Assembly (NCBI RefSeq): GCF_014621695.1
Contig: NZ_CP061281.1
Coordinates: 4,588,001-4,652,000, forward strand
DNA: 64,000 bases
Direction of reading: 5' to 3'
Source: Streptomyces xanthii
GTDB lineage: Bacteria; Actinomycetota; Actinomycetes; Streptomycetales; Streptomycetaceae
The notes below the pieces were generated by a model. That model ran no database searches and had not been told where the DNA came from. It was given only the letters and a program-made list of their open reading frames with translations. Shown here in pieces: positions 10,366-18,897 of this stretch; position 1 is the stretch's first letter, and the number at the start of each line of letters is the position of its first letter. A program made the translations under genes and the position numbers.

Positions 10366-11306
10366 CCCGCGTCGCCGCCATCGACTGCGGTACGAACTCG
10401 ATCCGCCTGCTCGTCGCGGACGCGAACCCGGAGACGGGCGAGATCGTCGACCTGGACCGCCGGATGACGATCGTGCGGCTCGGCCAGGGCGTCGACCGCA
10501 CCGGCCGGCTCGCCCCCGAGGCGCTGGAGCGGACCTTCGCCGCGTGCCGCGAGTACGCCGGGATCATCAAGAAGCACGGGGCCGAGAAGCTGCGCTTCGT
10601 GGCGACCTCCGCCTCGCGCGACGCCGAGAACCGGGACGACTTCGTCCGGGGCGTCGTCGACATCCTGGGCGTCGAGCCCGAGGTCATCACCGGTGACGAG
10701 GAGGCGCAGCTCTCCTTCACGGGTGCGACGAAGGAGCTCACCGGCCGCGCCGACCTGGACCGGCCGTACCTGGTCGTGGACATCGGCGGCGGCTCCACCG
10801 AGTTCGTCGTGGGCGACGACGCGGTGCGCGGCGCGCGCTCCGTGGACATCGGCTGCGTGCGGATGACCGAGCGTCATCTCGTCGGCCCGGACGGCACGGT
10901 GACGGACCCGCCCTCGCCGGCCCAGATCGAGGCGATCCGCGAGGACATCGCGGCGGCCCTGGACCTGGTGGCGGGCACGGTCCCGATCGACGAGGCGGGC
11001 ACGCTGGTCGGCCTCGCAGGTTCGGTGACGACGGTGGCCGCGCTGGCGCTCGGCCTGAGCGAGTACGACTGGACGGCGATCCACCACGCGCGGATCTCCT
11101 ACGAGCGGGTCGCCGAGCTGACCGACTGGCTGCTGACGTCGACGCACGACCAGCGCGCCCTGAAGCCGGTCATCCACCCGGGACGGGTCGACGTCATCGC
11201 CTCCGGCGCCCTCGTGCTGCGGCTGATCATGGAGCACGTCGGGGCCCGCGAGGTCGTCGTCTCGGAGCACGACATTCTGGACGGTATCGCCTGGAGCGTG
11301 GCCTGA
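10362..11306 (+). CDS. ppx: Exopolyphosphatase (Ppx/GppA family)
   Basis: A 314-residue ASKHA-fold phosphatase that removes phosphate from polyphosphate or pppGpp. Signatures: phosphate-1 loop VAAIDCGTNSIRLLVAD at the N-terminus, RFVATSASRDAENRDDF, VITGDEEAQLSFTGA, phosphate-2 loop VVDIGGGSTEFV and GLAGSVTTVAALAL. The length fits the short actinobacterial Ppx form without the extra C-terminal HD domain. The GTG start overlaps the stop of the DUF501 gene by three bases. Confidence 0.92.
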   Translation: MTRVAAIDCGTNSIRLLVADANPETGEIVDLDRRMTIVRLGQGVDRTGRLAPEALERTFAACREYAGIIKKHGAEKLRFVATSASRDAENRDDFVRGVVDILGVEPEVITGDEEAQLSFTGATKELTGRADLDRPYLVVDIGGGSTEFVVGDDAVRGARSVDIGCVRMTERHLVGPDGTVTDPPSPAQIEAIREDIAAALDLVAGTVPIDEAGTLVGLAGSVTTVAALALGLSEYDWTAIHHARISYERVAELTDWLLTSTHDQRALKPVIHPGRVDVIASGALVLRLIMEHVGAREVVVSEHDILDGIAWSVA

Positions 11307-11417
11307 TCCCAGGCCGCACCGGGCCCGTTCCGCGAGGGCTCGACCGAGCGTTCCGGGTCTCTCCCGAGCGCTCGGACGAGCGCCGCGACACGCCCCGACG
11401 ACACCCCGTCGGGAAAG

Positions 11418-11437
11418 TTCGTGAACTTCTTCACAAG
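11418..11437 (+). promoter_or_regulatory. Rex-type redox operator upstream of ndh
   Basis: TTCGTGAACTTCTTCACAAG is close to the Rex consensus TTGTGAA-N4-TTCACAA, with a perfect right half and one changed base in the left half. Rex senses NADH/NAD+ and represses respiratory genes, and the gene downstream encodes an NADH dehydrogenase. The operator lies in a 438-base gap (11307-11744) in which no gene is supported. Confidence 0.8.
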
Positions 11438-11744
11438 GATTTCGGTCCCGAGGGGCGCGGATTCGGGCCCATAGACCCGTTCGGGGCGGTCAAACGCCTC
11501 TGGGAGCAGGCGATCGCCTTGCTTTCCGAGGCGGGCGGCGGGGTGGAGCCGGTAAGTGGTCCATCGCCCTGGGGGGCTCACCGTGGCTGCTCAAAGGGGG
11601 TGAGCAACGACCGGCGGCACCCCGTGGTTCCCCTCCGGGACCATGACATGGGTCACGTGGGCGGCGCAGTGTAGCAGAGCCCCCACTCAACCTTGTGAAG
11701 GGGCGCACGAGCGACCCCCTCCAGTCGGGTGGATACTCGATGGC

Positions 11745-13136
11745 ATGAGCACCACGGAGCGTCCCAGGATCCTCATTGTCGGGGGTGGGTACGTAGGCCT
11801 GTACGCAGCGCGTCGCATCCTCAAGAAGATGCGATACGCGGAAGCGACCGTCACGGTCGTCGACCCGCGCTCGTACATGACGTACCAGCCCTTCCTCCCC
11901 GAGACCGCCGCCGGCAGCATCTCGCCGCGCAACGTCGTCGTCCCGCTGCGACGCGCTGTGCCGGGCGCCGAGATTCTCACCGGCCGCGTGACCAACATCG
12001 ACCAGGACCGCAAGGTCGCCACGGTCTCGCCGCTCGTCGGCGAGGCGTACGAGGTGCCCTTCGACTACCTGGTGATCGCGCTCGGCGCCGTCTCCCGCAC
12101 CTTCCCGACCCCCGGCCTCGCCGAGCAGGGCATCGGCATGAAGGGCGTCGAGGAGGCCATCGGCCTGCGCAACCACGTGCTCGAGCAGCTCGACAAGGCC
12201 GAGTCCACGACGGACGAGGAGATCCGCCGCAAGGCGCTCACCTTCGTCTTCGTCGGCGGTGGCTTCGCGGGCGCCGAGACCATCGGTGAGGTCGAGGACC
12301 TGGCGCGCGACGCCGCCAAGTTCTACAAGAACGTGAAGCGCGAGGACATGCGCTTCGTGCTCGTCGACGCCGCCGACAAGGTGCTGCCGGAGGTGGGCCC
12401 GGAGCTGGGCACCTACGGTCGCAAGCACCTGGAGTCCCGCGGTATCGAGGTCTACCTGAAGACCACCATGCCCTCCTGCGTCGACGGCCACGTCGTGCTG
12501 AGCAACGGCCTCGAGGTCGATGCCAACACGATCGTGTGGACCGCCGGTGTGAAGCCGAACCCGGCGCTGGCCCGCTTCGGCCTCCCGCTCGGCCCCCGCG
12601 GCCACGTCGACACCCAGGCGACCCTCCAGGTCCAGGGCAGCGACTACATCTGGGCCGCGGGCGACAACGCCCAGGTGCCCGACCTCGTCGGCCGCAAGGC
12701 GGGCAACGAGAACGCCTGGTGCCCGCCGAACGCGCAGCACGCCATGCGCCAGGCCAAGGTCCTCGGCGACAACGTGGTCTCCGGCATGCGGGGCTTCCCG
12801 CAGAAGGAGTACAGCCACAGCAACAAGGGCGCCGTCGCGGGTCTCGGCCTGCACAAGGGCGTCGCGATGATCGTCATGGGCAAGATGAAGATCAAGCTCA
12901 AGGGCCGTCTCGCCTGGTACATGCACCGTGGCTACCACGGTCTGGCCATGCCGACCTGGAACCGCAAGATCCGTGTGATCGCCGAGTGGACGATCAACAT
13001 GTTCCAGAAGCGCGACATCACCGCCCTGGGCGCCCTCGAGACCCCGCGCGAGGAGTTCTACGAGGCCGCCAAGCCGGCCCCGGCTCCCGCCAAGGCCGAG
13101 GAGAAGAAGGTCGAGGAGAAGGCCAAGGCCTCCTGA
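11745..13136 (+). CDS. ndh: Type II NADH dehydrogenase
   Basis: A 463-residue single-subunit, non-proton-pumping NADH:menaquinone oxidoreductase. It has two Rossmann motifs, ILIVGGGYVGLYAARRI for FAD near the N-terminus and FVFVGGGFAGAETIGEVEDL for NADH in the middle. It also has the MTYQPFLPETAAG and AAGDNAQVPD signatures, and a C-terminal amphipathic part (LAWYMHRGYHGLAMPTW) for membrane attachment. The tail is Ala/Lys/Glu-rich. The start MSTTERPRIL follows a weak ribosome site. A Rex-like operator about 310 bases upstream indicates redox control. Confidence 0.94.
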   Translation: MSTTERPRILIVGGGYVGLYAARRILKKMRYAEATVTVVDPRSYMTYQPFLPETAAGSISPRNVVVPLRRAVPGAEILTGRVTNIDQDRKVATVSPLVGEAYEVPFDYLVIALGAVSRTFPTPGLAEQGIGMKGVEEAIGLRNHVLEQLDKAESTTDEEIRRKALTFVFVGGGFAGAETIGEVEDLARDAAKFYKNVKREDMRFVLVDAADKVLPEVGPELGTYGRKHLESRGIEVYLKTTMPSCVDGHVVLSNGLEVDANTIVWTAGVKPNPALARFGLPLGPRGHVDTQATLQVQGSDYIWAAGDNAQVPDLVGRKAGNENAWCPPNAQHAMRQAKVLGDNVVSGMRGFPQKEYSHSNKGAVAGLGLHKGVAMIVMGKMKIKLKGRLAWYMHRGYHGLAMPTWNRKIRVIAEWTINMFQKRDITALGALETPREEFYEAAKPAPAPAKAEEKKVEEKAKAS

Positions 13137-13151
13137 CCCGCCGGTAGTTCA

Positions 13152-13201
13152 CGCCCGAAGGGGTCGTCCGCCATCCGTGGTGCGGGCGGCCCCTTCGGGC
13201 G
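13152..13201 (+). terminator. Hairpin terminator after ndh
   Basis: CGCCCGAAGGGG and CCCCTTCGGGCG flank a short loop region with a second GC pairing (GTCCGC/GCGGGC), then GTTTCC. It lies 15 bases after the ndh stop. Confidence 0.7.
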
Positions 13202-13354
13202 TTTCCGCACCGGTTTACGTGGCGGCTACATGCATTTTGCTCTTCCGTGACGCGGAGACGGGACTGCCGTACCGGGTACGTGGTGTTTACGTAAGTGCCG
13301 GACCGTACATCTCGGTCCGTTCCGGGAACCCCCCGCTTCACGGAGGTGTGCGCC

Positions 13355-14653
13355 ATGCAGGACGCCGCACAGCGGCTGAAGAACCTCGCCGAAAAGCTCT
13401 TCGGCGCCGAACTCCCGGTGCGGCTGCGCGCCTGGGACGGGTCGGAAGCCGGGCCCCCGGACGCCCCCGCCCTCGTCGTCCGCCACCGCCGCGCCCTGCG
13501 CCGCCTGCTGTGGAAGCCGGGCGAGCTGGGCCTCGCCCGCGCCTGGGTGGCCGGCGACCTCGACGTCGAGGGCGACCTCTACGAGCTGCTCGACGCCCTG
13601 TCCGACCTCATCTGGGAGCGCCCCGAGGACGAGCGCCGCGGCCTCGCCGAGTCCCTGAAGGACCCCTCCGTGCGCTCCGCCGTCGCCGAGCTCGTCAAGC
13701 TCGCCGGACCGTTCCCGCCGCCCGCGCCGCCCGCCGAGGAGATGCGCCGCACCGGCCGCCTGCACCGGCACACCAAGGGCAGCGACAAGAAGGCCATCAG
13801 CCACCACTACGACGTCGGCAACGACTTCTACTCCCTCGTCCTCGGCCCCTCGATGGTCTACTCCTGCGCCTACTGGGAGAGCCCGGACGCCACCCTCGAG
13901 GACGCCCAGCGCGACAAGCTCGAACTCGTCTCCCGCAAGCTGGGCCTGAAGCCCGGCATGCGGCTGCTCGACGTGGGCTGCGGCTGGGGCTCCATGGCGA
14001 TCCACGCCGCCCGCGAGCACGGCGTCACCGTCGTCGGCGTCACCCTCTCCCAGGAGCAGGCCGCCTTCGCCCGCAAGCGCGTCGCCGACGAGGGCCTCAC
14101 CGACCGCGTCGAGATCCGCGTCCAGGACTACCGCGACGTGCGCGACGGCCCGTACGACGCCATCTCCTCCGTCGGCATGGCCGAGCACGTCGGCGCCGAG
14201 CGCTATCTGGAGTACGCCCAGGACCTGTACGCCCTGCTCAAGCCCGGCGGGCGGCTGCTCAACCACCAGATCGCGCGCAGACCCCAGCTCGACGAATCGG
14301 CGTACTCCGTCGACGAGTTCATCGACGCCTACGTCTTCCCCGACGGGGAACTCGCCCCGGTCGGCTCCACCACCGGCATCCTGGAGCGCGCCGGGTTCGA
14401 GGTGCGCGACATCGAGGCCATCCGCGAGCACTACGCCCTCACGCTGCGCCAGTGGGTGCGCAACCTGGAGGCCCGCTGGCCCGAGGCCCAGAGGCTGGTC
14501 AGCCCCGGCCGCGCCCGCATCTGGCGCCTCTACATGGCGGCGTGCGCCCTGAGCTTCGAGCGCAACCGCATCGGCGTCAACCAGATCCTCGCCGTGAGGA
14601 CCCCGGACGCCGGGGCGTCGGGGATGCCCTTGCGGGCCCGCACCTGGAACTAG
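13355..14653 (+). CDS. cfa: Cyclopropane-fatty-acyl-phospholipid synthase family methyltransferase
   Basis: A 432-residue SAM-dependent methyltransferase of the CFA/mycolic-acid cyclopropanase family. The SAM loop is MRLLDVGCGWGSMAIHAA. Family marks include KKAISHHYDVGNDFYSLVLG, MVYSCAYWE, VGVTLSQEQAAFARKR, SVGMAEHVG and the C-terminal QWVRNLEARWPEA. It would add a methylene bridge across double bonds of membrane lipids. ATG 13355 follows GGAGG at 13341; an in-frame ATG at 13295 lacks a site. The upstream gap carries two GTTTACGT copies (about 13212 and 13287) of unknown meaning. Confidence 0.85.
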   Translation: MQDAAQRLKNLAEKLFGAELPVRLRAWDGSEAGPPDAPALVVRHRRALRRLLWKPGELGLARAWVAGDLDVEGDLYELLDALSDLIWERPEDERRGLAESLKDPSVRSAVAELVKLAGPFPPPAPPAEEMRRTGRLHRHTKGSDKKAISHHYDVGNDFYSLVLGPSMVYSCAYWESPDATLEDAQRDKLELVSRKLGLKPGMRLLDVGCGWGSMAIHAAREHGVTVVGVTLSQEQAAFARKRVADEGLTDRVEIRVQDYRDVRDGPYDAISSVGMAEHVGAERYLEYAQDLYALLKPGGRLLNHQIARRPQLDESAYSVDEFIDAYVFPDGELAPVGSTTGILERAGFEVRDIEAIREHYALTLRQWVRNLEARWPEAQRLVSPGRARIWRLYMAACALSFERNRIGVNQILAVRTPDAGASGMPLRARTWN

Positions 14654-14663
14654 CTCCGGACAC

Positions 14664-14704
14664 GGAAGGGGCGCCCGGTGACGAGATCACCGGGCGCCCC
14701 TTCC
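14664..14704 (+). terminator. Bidirectional terminator between cfa and the ABC permease
   Basis: A near-perfect hairpin with a GGAAGGGGCGCCCGGTGA arm and its complement around a short loop sits between two convergent stop codons. Confidence 0.85.
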
Positions 14705-14721
14705 GCACAACCGCTCCCGCG

Positions 14722-17253
14722 CTACTCCGACTTGATGGCCGTCAGCATGTTCAGACGGGCGGCGCGGCGGGCCGGCCACAGGGCCGCGAGGATGCCGACC
14801 ACCGCGGCCAGGGCGAGGAAGATCCCCATCCGGCCCCAGGGCAGCACCAGCGCGTACGTCGACATGCTGTTGCCGATCAGCTGTCCGGCCGCCCAGCCGA
14901 AGAACACGCCCAGGCCGATGCCGAGCACACCGCCGAACAGGGAGATCACCAGGGACTCCAGGCGGACCATGCGCTTGATGCCCTTGCGGTCGATGCCGAT
15001 CGCGCGGAGCATCCCGATCTCCTGCTGACGCTCGAAGACCGACATGGCGAGGGTGTTGATGACACCGAGGACGGCGACGATGACCGCCATCGCGAGCAGC
15101 CCGTAGAGCATGTTCAGCATCAGCGTGAACATCTGGGCGATCTCGTTGGACAGGTCCTGGCGGTCCTGGATCTTCACCGCCGGGTTCTCGCCGAGCGCCT
15201 TCGTCAGCTTGTCCTTGGTGGCGTCGGACGGGCCGCCGGACGTCTTCAGCATCACCTGCATGTCCGAGGCGCCGTCGCTCATGTGCGGGTTCAGCGTCGG
15301 GGCGTCGAGCATGATGCCCCGGATCATCTGGTTGCCCTCGTAGACCCCGGCGACGGTCAGGCGCTGCTTCTTGCCGTCCTCGTAGGCGACGGAGAACGTC
15401 GAGCCGGCCTTCCAGCCGTGGTCCTTCGCCGTGTCGTCGTCGACGACGACGTTCGTGCCGCCGACCCGGAACCGGCCCTCGTCCACGGGCAGGTCCGCCA
15501 GGCGCGTGATCGTGCGGCCGTCGACGCCGGTCAGGTACTCGGTGGTGCCGTCGATGCGGGACGGGGAGTTGGACAGACCGCTGGTCGCGGTGACGCCGTC
15601 GGTCTTCCGCAGCGTCTTCAGGACATCGGGGGACAGGTAGTTCCCGTTCGCCATGGAGACGACGTAGTCGGCCTTCAGGGAGTCCGCGGCCATCTTGTCG
15701 ATCGCCGACTGGACGCTGCCCGCGATGACGGTGAGGCCCGTGATCAGAGTCAGCCCGATCATCAGCGCCGAGGCGGTCGCGGCCGTACGGCGCGGGTTGC
15801 GCACCGAGTTGAGGCGGGCCAGCTTCCCGGAGATGCCGAACACGCGCAGCACCGGGGCCGCAGCCGCGATCAACGGACGGGACAGCAGCGGAGTCAGGAT
15901 GAAGACGCCGATGACCAGGAGCGCGGCGCCCGCGCCCATCGGCAGCTGACCGGAGTCGCCGCTCATCGTCGTCGCGGCCAGCACGGCCGTGACACCGGCG
16001 GCGGAGACGAGCGCGCCCAGCGTGTTGCGCAGGACCAGGGACTTGGCGGTCGGGGCGGCGTGCACCGCGCTCATCGCCGCGACCGGCGGGATCTTCGCGG
16101 CGCGGCGGCCCGGCAGCCACGCGGCCAGCATCGTGATCACGACACCGACGAGCAGCGACGCGACGACCGTGCCGACGGACACGACCAGCGGGCCGTCCGG
16201 GATGATCGCCCCGGTCCTGCCCATGAGGGAGCGCATGCCCGCGCCGATGCCGATGCCCACGACGAGACCGGTCACCGCGGCGGCCGCGCCCACGAAGAAC
16301 GCCTCGATCAGCACCGAGCGCGTCACCTGCCGGCGCGAGGCACCGACCGCGCGCAGCAGCGCCAGCTCCTTGGTGCGCTGGGCGACCAGCATCGTGAACG
16401 TGTTGGCGATGATGAAGATGCCGACGAACAGCGCGATGCCCGCGAACACCAGCAGCATGTTCTTCATCGAGCCCATCGACGAGGAGATGGCCTCGGCCTG
16501 GTCGTCGGCGAGCTGCCGCGCCGTGTCGGTGTGCACGGCGGCGCCGTCCAGCGCCTTGTCGAGGTTCCGCTTCAGCTGGTCCTGGCCCGTGCCCGCGGCG
16601 GCCTTCACGTCGATCTCGTCGTACGCGCCCGGCTTGTGGAACAGCTGCTGCGCGGTCGCCGTGTCGAACAGGGCGAGCGAGCCGCCGGCCGCGACGTTCC
16701 CGTCGTCGGTGGTGAAGACGCCGGTCAGGGTCGGGGTCAGGACGGGGCCGTCGACGGACATGCGGACCTGGTCGCCGACCTTGTAGCCGGCGCGCTTCGC
16801 GGTCTCGGCGTCGAGGGCGACCTGGTTCGCGCCGTGCGGGGCCCTGCCGGACGTGAAGGGGTACCGGGAGTCGTCGTCGCCCCAGTAGTTGCCGCCCTGG
16901 GTGGAGAAGCCGTTGCCGACGAGCTTGCCGTCCTGGTCGGCGACGGCCGCGTACCCGCTGACCACGCCGTACGCGGAGGCGGCGCCCGGCACCCGCTCGG
17001 CCTTCTTCAGCGTGGCGTCGGTGAGCTTCACCTCCTTGCTGACCTTGTCGCCCTCGGCGGCGGTCGCGCCGGGGGTGAGGGCCACGTCGACGTGGTCGAA
17101 GCCCTTGGCGGAACTCTTCTCCAGGGCGCCGGAGATGGTGTTGGTGAAGACGAGGGTGCCGGAGACGAAGGCGACGCCGAGCATGACGGCCAGCACGGTC
17201 ATCATCAGGCGGGCCTTGTGCGCGAGCACGCTGCGCAGGCTTGTACGGAACAT
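14722..17253 (-). CDS. ABC transporter permease with two FtsX domains
   Basis: An 843-residue membrane protein of the MacB/LolCE/FtsX superfamily. The N-terminus RTSLRSVLAHKARLMMTVLAVMLGVAFVSG is a typical first helix. A large extracytoplasmic MacB-like domain follows (about residues 45-250), then three helices of the first FtsX domain (about 265-385), a linker with further helices, a second extracytoplasmic region, and a second FtsX domain (about 715-835, ending ARRAARLNMLTAIKSE). Such single-chain permeases export or extract lipids, lipoproteins or peptides rather than import; substrate unknown. The partner ATPase is immediately upstream on the same strand, separated by a repeat. Confidence 0.9.
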   Translation of the reverse strand: MFRTSLRSVLAHKARLMMTVLAVMLGVAFVSGTLVFTNTISGALEKSSAKGFDHVDVALTPGATAAEGDKVSKEVKLTDATLKKAERVPGAASAYGVVSGYAAVADQDGKLVGNGFSTQGGNYWGDDDSRYPFTSGRAPHGANQVALDAETAKRAGYKVGDQVRMSVDGPVLTPTLTGVFTTDDGNVAAGGSLALFDTATAQQLFHKPGAYDEIDVKAAAGTGQDQLKRNLDKALDGAAVHTDTARQLADDQAEAISSSMGSMKNMLLVFAGIALFVGIFIIANTFTMLVAQRTKELALLRAVGASRRQVTRSVLIEAFFVGAAAAVTGLVVGIGIGAGMRSLMGRTGAIIPDGPLVVSVGTVVASLLVGVVITMLAAWLPGRRAAKIPPVAAMSAVHAAPTAKSLVLRNTLGALVSAAGVTAVLAATTMSGDSGQLPMGAGAALLVIGVFILTPLLSRPLIAAAAPVLRVFGISGKLARLNSVRNPRRTAATASALMIGLTLITGLTVIAGSVQSAIDKMAADSLKADYVVSMANGNYLSPDVLKTLRKTDGVTATSGLSNSPSRIDGTTEYLTGVDGRTITRLADLPVDEGRFRVGGTNVVVDDDTAKDHGWKAGSTFSVAYEDGKKQRLTVAGVYEGNQMIRGIMLDAPTLNPHMSDGASDMQVMLKTSGGPSDATKDKLTKALGENPAVKIQDRQDLSNEIAQMFTLMLNMLYGLLAMAVIVAVLGVINTLAMSVFERQQEIGMLRAIGIDRKGIKRMVRLESLVISLFGGVLGIGLGVFFGWAAGQLIGNSMSTYALVLPWGRMGIFLALAAVVGILAALWPARRAARLNMLTAIKSE

Positions 17254-17345
17254 GGGTTCGGGTCAGTCCTGGGTTCGGCGGGGCCCCGGCTCGGCGCCAT
17301 CGCGCCATGGGGGCAGAAGGTCGTATCGGCGGGTGACACGTACGT

Positions 17346-17411
17346 CGTGGCTGGTCGCGCCCACGCGGCGGAGCCGCACATCAACAGAGCCCCGCGCCCC
17401 TTGCGGGGCGC
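17346..17411 (-). repeat. Interspersed repeat family B, copy B1
   Basis: Read on the minus strand, it runs GCGCCCC, then GGGGCGCGGGGCT, GCGGCTCCGCCGC and GGGCGCGACCAGCCACGACG. It fills most of the 185-base gap between the ATPase and permease genes. A second copy at 44915-44981 has the same order of blocks. Confidence 0.7.
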
Positions 17412-17438
17412 ATCCTGCGGGGCGGGGGAAGCGACGGG

Positions 17439-18239
17439 TCAGCTGGTGCGGCTCTTGGCGTCGAAGCCGGGGGTCCGGGGGTTTCCCCCGGGAAGACTGC
17501 GCATGCGGTCCAGGACCGTGTCGGCGGTCGGGGCGGTCATCTCGTCGACGATGCGGCCGTCGGCCAGGAAGATCACGCGGTCCGCGTACGCCGCGGCGAC
17601 CGGGTCGTGGGTGACCATGACGACGGTCTGGCCGAGCTCGCGCACCGAGTTGCGCAGGAAGCCGAGCACCTCCGCGCCGGAGCGCGAGTCGAGGTTTCCG
17701 GTGGGCTCGTCGCCGAAGACGATGTCGGGCTTGGAGGCGAGCGCGCGGGCCACGGCGACGCGCTGCTGCTGGCCGCCGGAGAGCTGCGCGGGCCGGTGCC
17801 CGAGGCGGTCGGACAGGCCCACCATCTGGATCACGTTCTCCAGCCACGCCTTGTCGGGCTTGCGGCCCGCGATGTCCATGGGGAGCGTGATGTTCTCCAG
17901 CGCCGTCAGCGTCGGCAGCAGGTTGAACGCCTGGAAGATGAAGCCGATCTTGTCCCGGCGCAGCTTGGTGAGCTGCTTGTCCTTGAGGGAGCCGAGCTCG
18001 GTGTCGCCGATGCGGACCGAGCCGGACGAGAAGGTGTCCAGGCCGGCGACACAGTGCATCAGCGTCGACTTGCCGGAGCCGGACGGGCCCATGATCGCGG
18101 TGAACTCGGCCCGCCGGAAGTCGACGGAGACCTGGTCGAGCGCGACCACCCGGGTCTCGCCCTGTCCGTAGACCTTGCTCAGATCCGTGGCGCGGGCGGC
18201 CGCTGTCACGGTCCGGTCGGCGAGAGGGGTGGTGGTCAC
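17439..18239 (-). CDS. ABC transporter ATP-binding protein (LolD/MacB type)
   Basis: A 266-residue ATPase with Walker A GPSGSGKST, Q-loop GFIFQAFNLLPTLTALEN, signature LSGGQQQRVAVARAL, Walker B DIVFGDEPTGNLDS and H-loop VMVTHD. The LPTLTALENITLP block is typical of the LolD/MacB subfamily that partners FtsX-type permeases. GTG 18239 was chosen because AGGAG lies eight bases upstream; the frame stays open to 18419 without good sites. It is probably co-transcribed with the downstream permease despite the repeat between them. Confidence 0.92.
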   Translation of the reverse strand: MTTTPLADRTVTAAARATDLSKVYGQGETRVVALDQVSVDFRRAEFTAIMGPSGSGKSTLMHCVAGLDTFSSGSVRIGDTELGSLKDKQLTKLRRDKIGFIFQAFNLLPTLTALENITLPMDIAGRKPDKAWLENVIQMVGLSDRLGHRPAQLSGGQQQRVAVARALASKPDIVFGDEPTGNLDSRSGAEVLGFLRNSVRELGQTVVMVTHDPVAAAYADRVIFLADGRIVDEMTAPTADTVLDRMRSLPGGNPRTPGFDAKSRTS

Positions 18240-18364
18240 GGAGGGTGCTCCTGTCGGTACGGGGGACTGCCTGCTGGGGACCGTTCCATCGTCTCGGCGG
18301 AACGCCGCCCGGGAGTCAGCCGCTGCTCCCGTTCCCGGGGGCGACTGGAGTCGGACCGAGGGGC

Positions 18365-18392
18365 TCCGGGTCATACCTGGGGATGACCCGGA
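18365..18392. promoter_or_regulatory. Perfect 10-base-arm palindrome upstream of the ABC genes
   Basis: TCCGGGTCAT, eight bases, then ATGACCCGGA. It lies about 130 bases before the ATPase start, where an operator would be expected, but no regulator gene is adjacent. The rest of the 399-base gap (18240-18638) holds the bldA promoter region and an AT-rich patch (AATAAAATAAG near 18549) of no clear role. Confidence 0.55.
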
Positions 18393-18603
18393 ACCCCGAG
18401 CCGCCGGGCGGCGCCGCACCCGGCCGTGTGCCTGAGGTGAAATTCCGTCAATCCACGTGGACGCGCACCTGCGGCGGGAAGGGCACGTGGCAAGTGCGGA
18501 TGGCGTCTGTCAGGGGCCGATGCAGGGGCTGATGCACCCTCAGACCTCAATAAAATAAGACAACATCGCGAGGGAGGCCCGCCGGCCGGGGGAGGCTGCC
18601 GGA

Positions 18604-18609
18604 TAGGCT
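18604..18609 (+). promoter_or_regulatory. Probable -10 of bldA
   Basis: TAGGCT lies about 30 bases before the 5' end of the mature tRNA, leaving a short leader for processing. The -35 is not obvious. Confidence 0.45.
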
Positions 18610-18638
18610 CGGAAGGTCGACGCGGAGCCCCACAGCCT

Positions 18639-18722
18639 GCCCGGATGGTGGAATGCAGACACGGCGAGCTTAAACCTCGCTGCCCCTTCGCGGGCGTACC
18701 GGTTCAAGTCCGGTTCCGGGCA
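18639..18722 (+). tRNA. bldA: tRNA-Leu(UAA), bldA
   Basis: The acceptor arm GCCCGGA (18639-18645) pairs with TCCGGGC (18715-18721). The anticodon stem GCGAG/CTCGC encloses the seven-base loop CTTAAAC, giving anticodon TAA. The long variable arm (TGCCCCTTCGCGGGCGTA) is that of a leucine tRNA, and the T arm reads CCGGTTCAAGTCCGG. CCA is not encoded. In Streptomyces this is the only tRNA for the rare codon UUA and is the bldA regulator of aerial growth and antibiotic production. Confidence 0.97.
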
Positions 18723-18897
18723 CCTCCTCCCCCTCCCGCCGCCGGTCACGCTGTGTTCCCGGCCGGGGAACACAGGGGTGCTCCGCCGCGTTCCTCGTAA
18801 CAGACTGGGAAAGATCCTCCCTGAGCACTAGGGTCGGATCTTTGCCAGCCCATTACTCTTGTGGGAAGGCCATACACGGTGGCCATGGAGGAGTGAG

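Noticed and set aside
13177..18171. A 1664-codon open frame on the plus strand
   Set aside because: It runs through cfa out of frame and antisense through the ABC permease and ATPase genes; its translation is Arg/Gly/Ala-rich low complexity typical of the shadow frame in GC-rich DNA.
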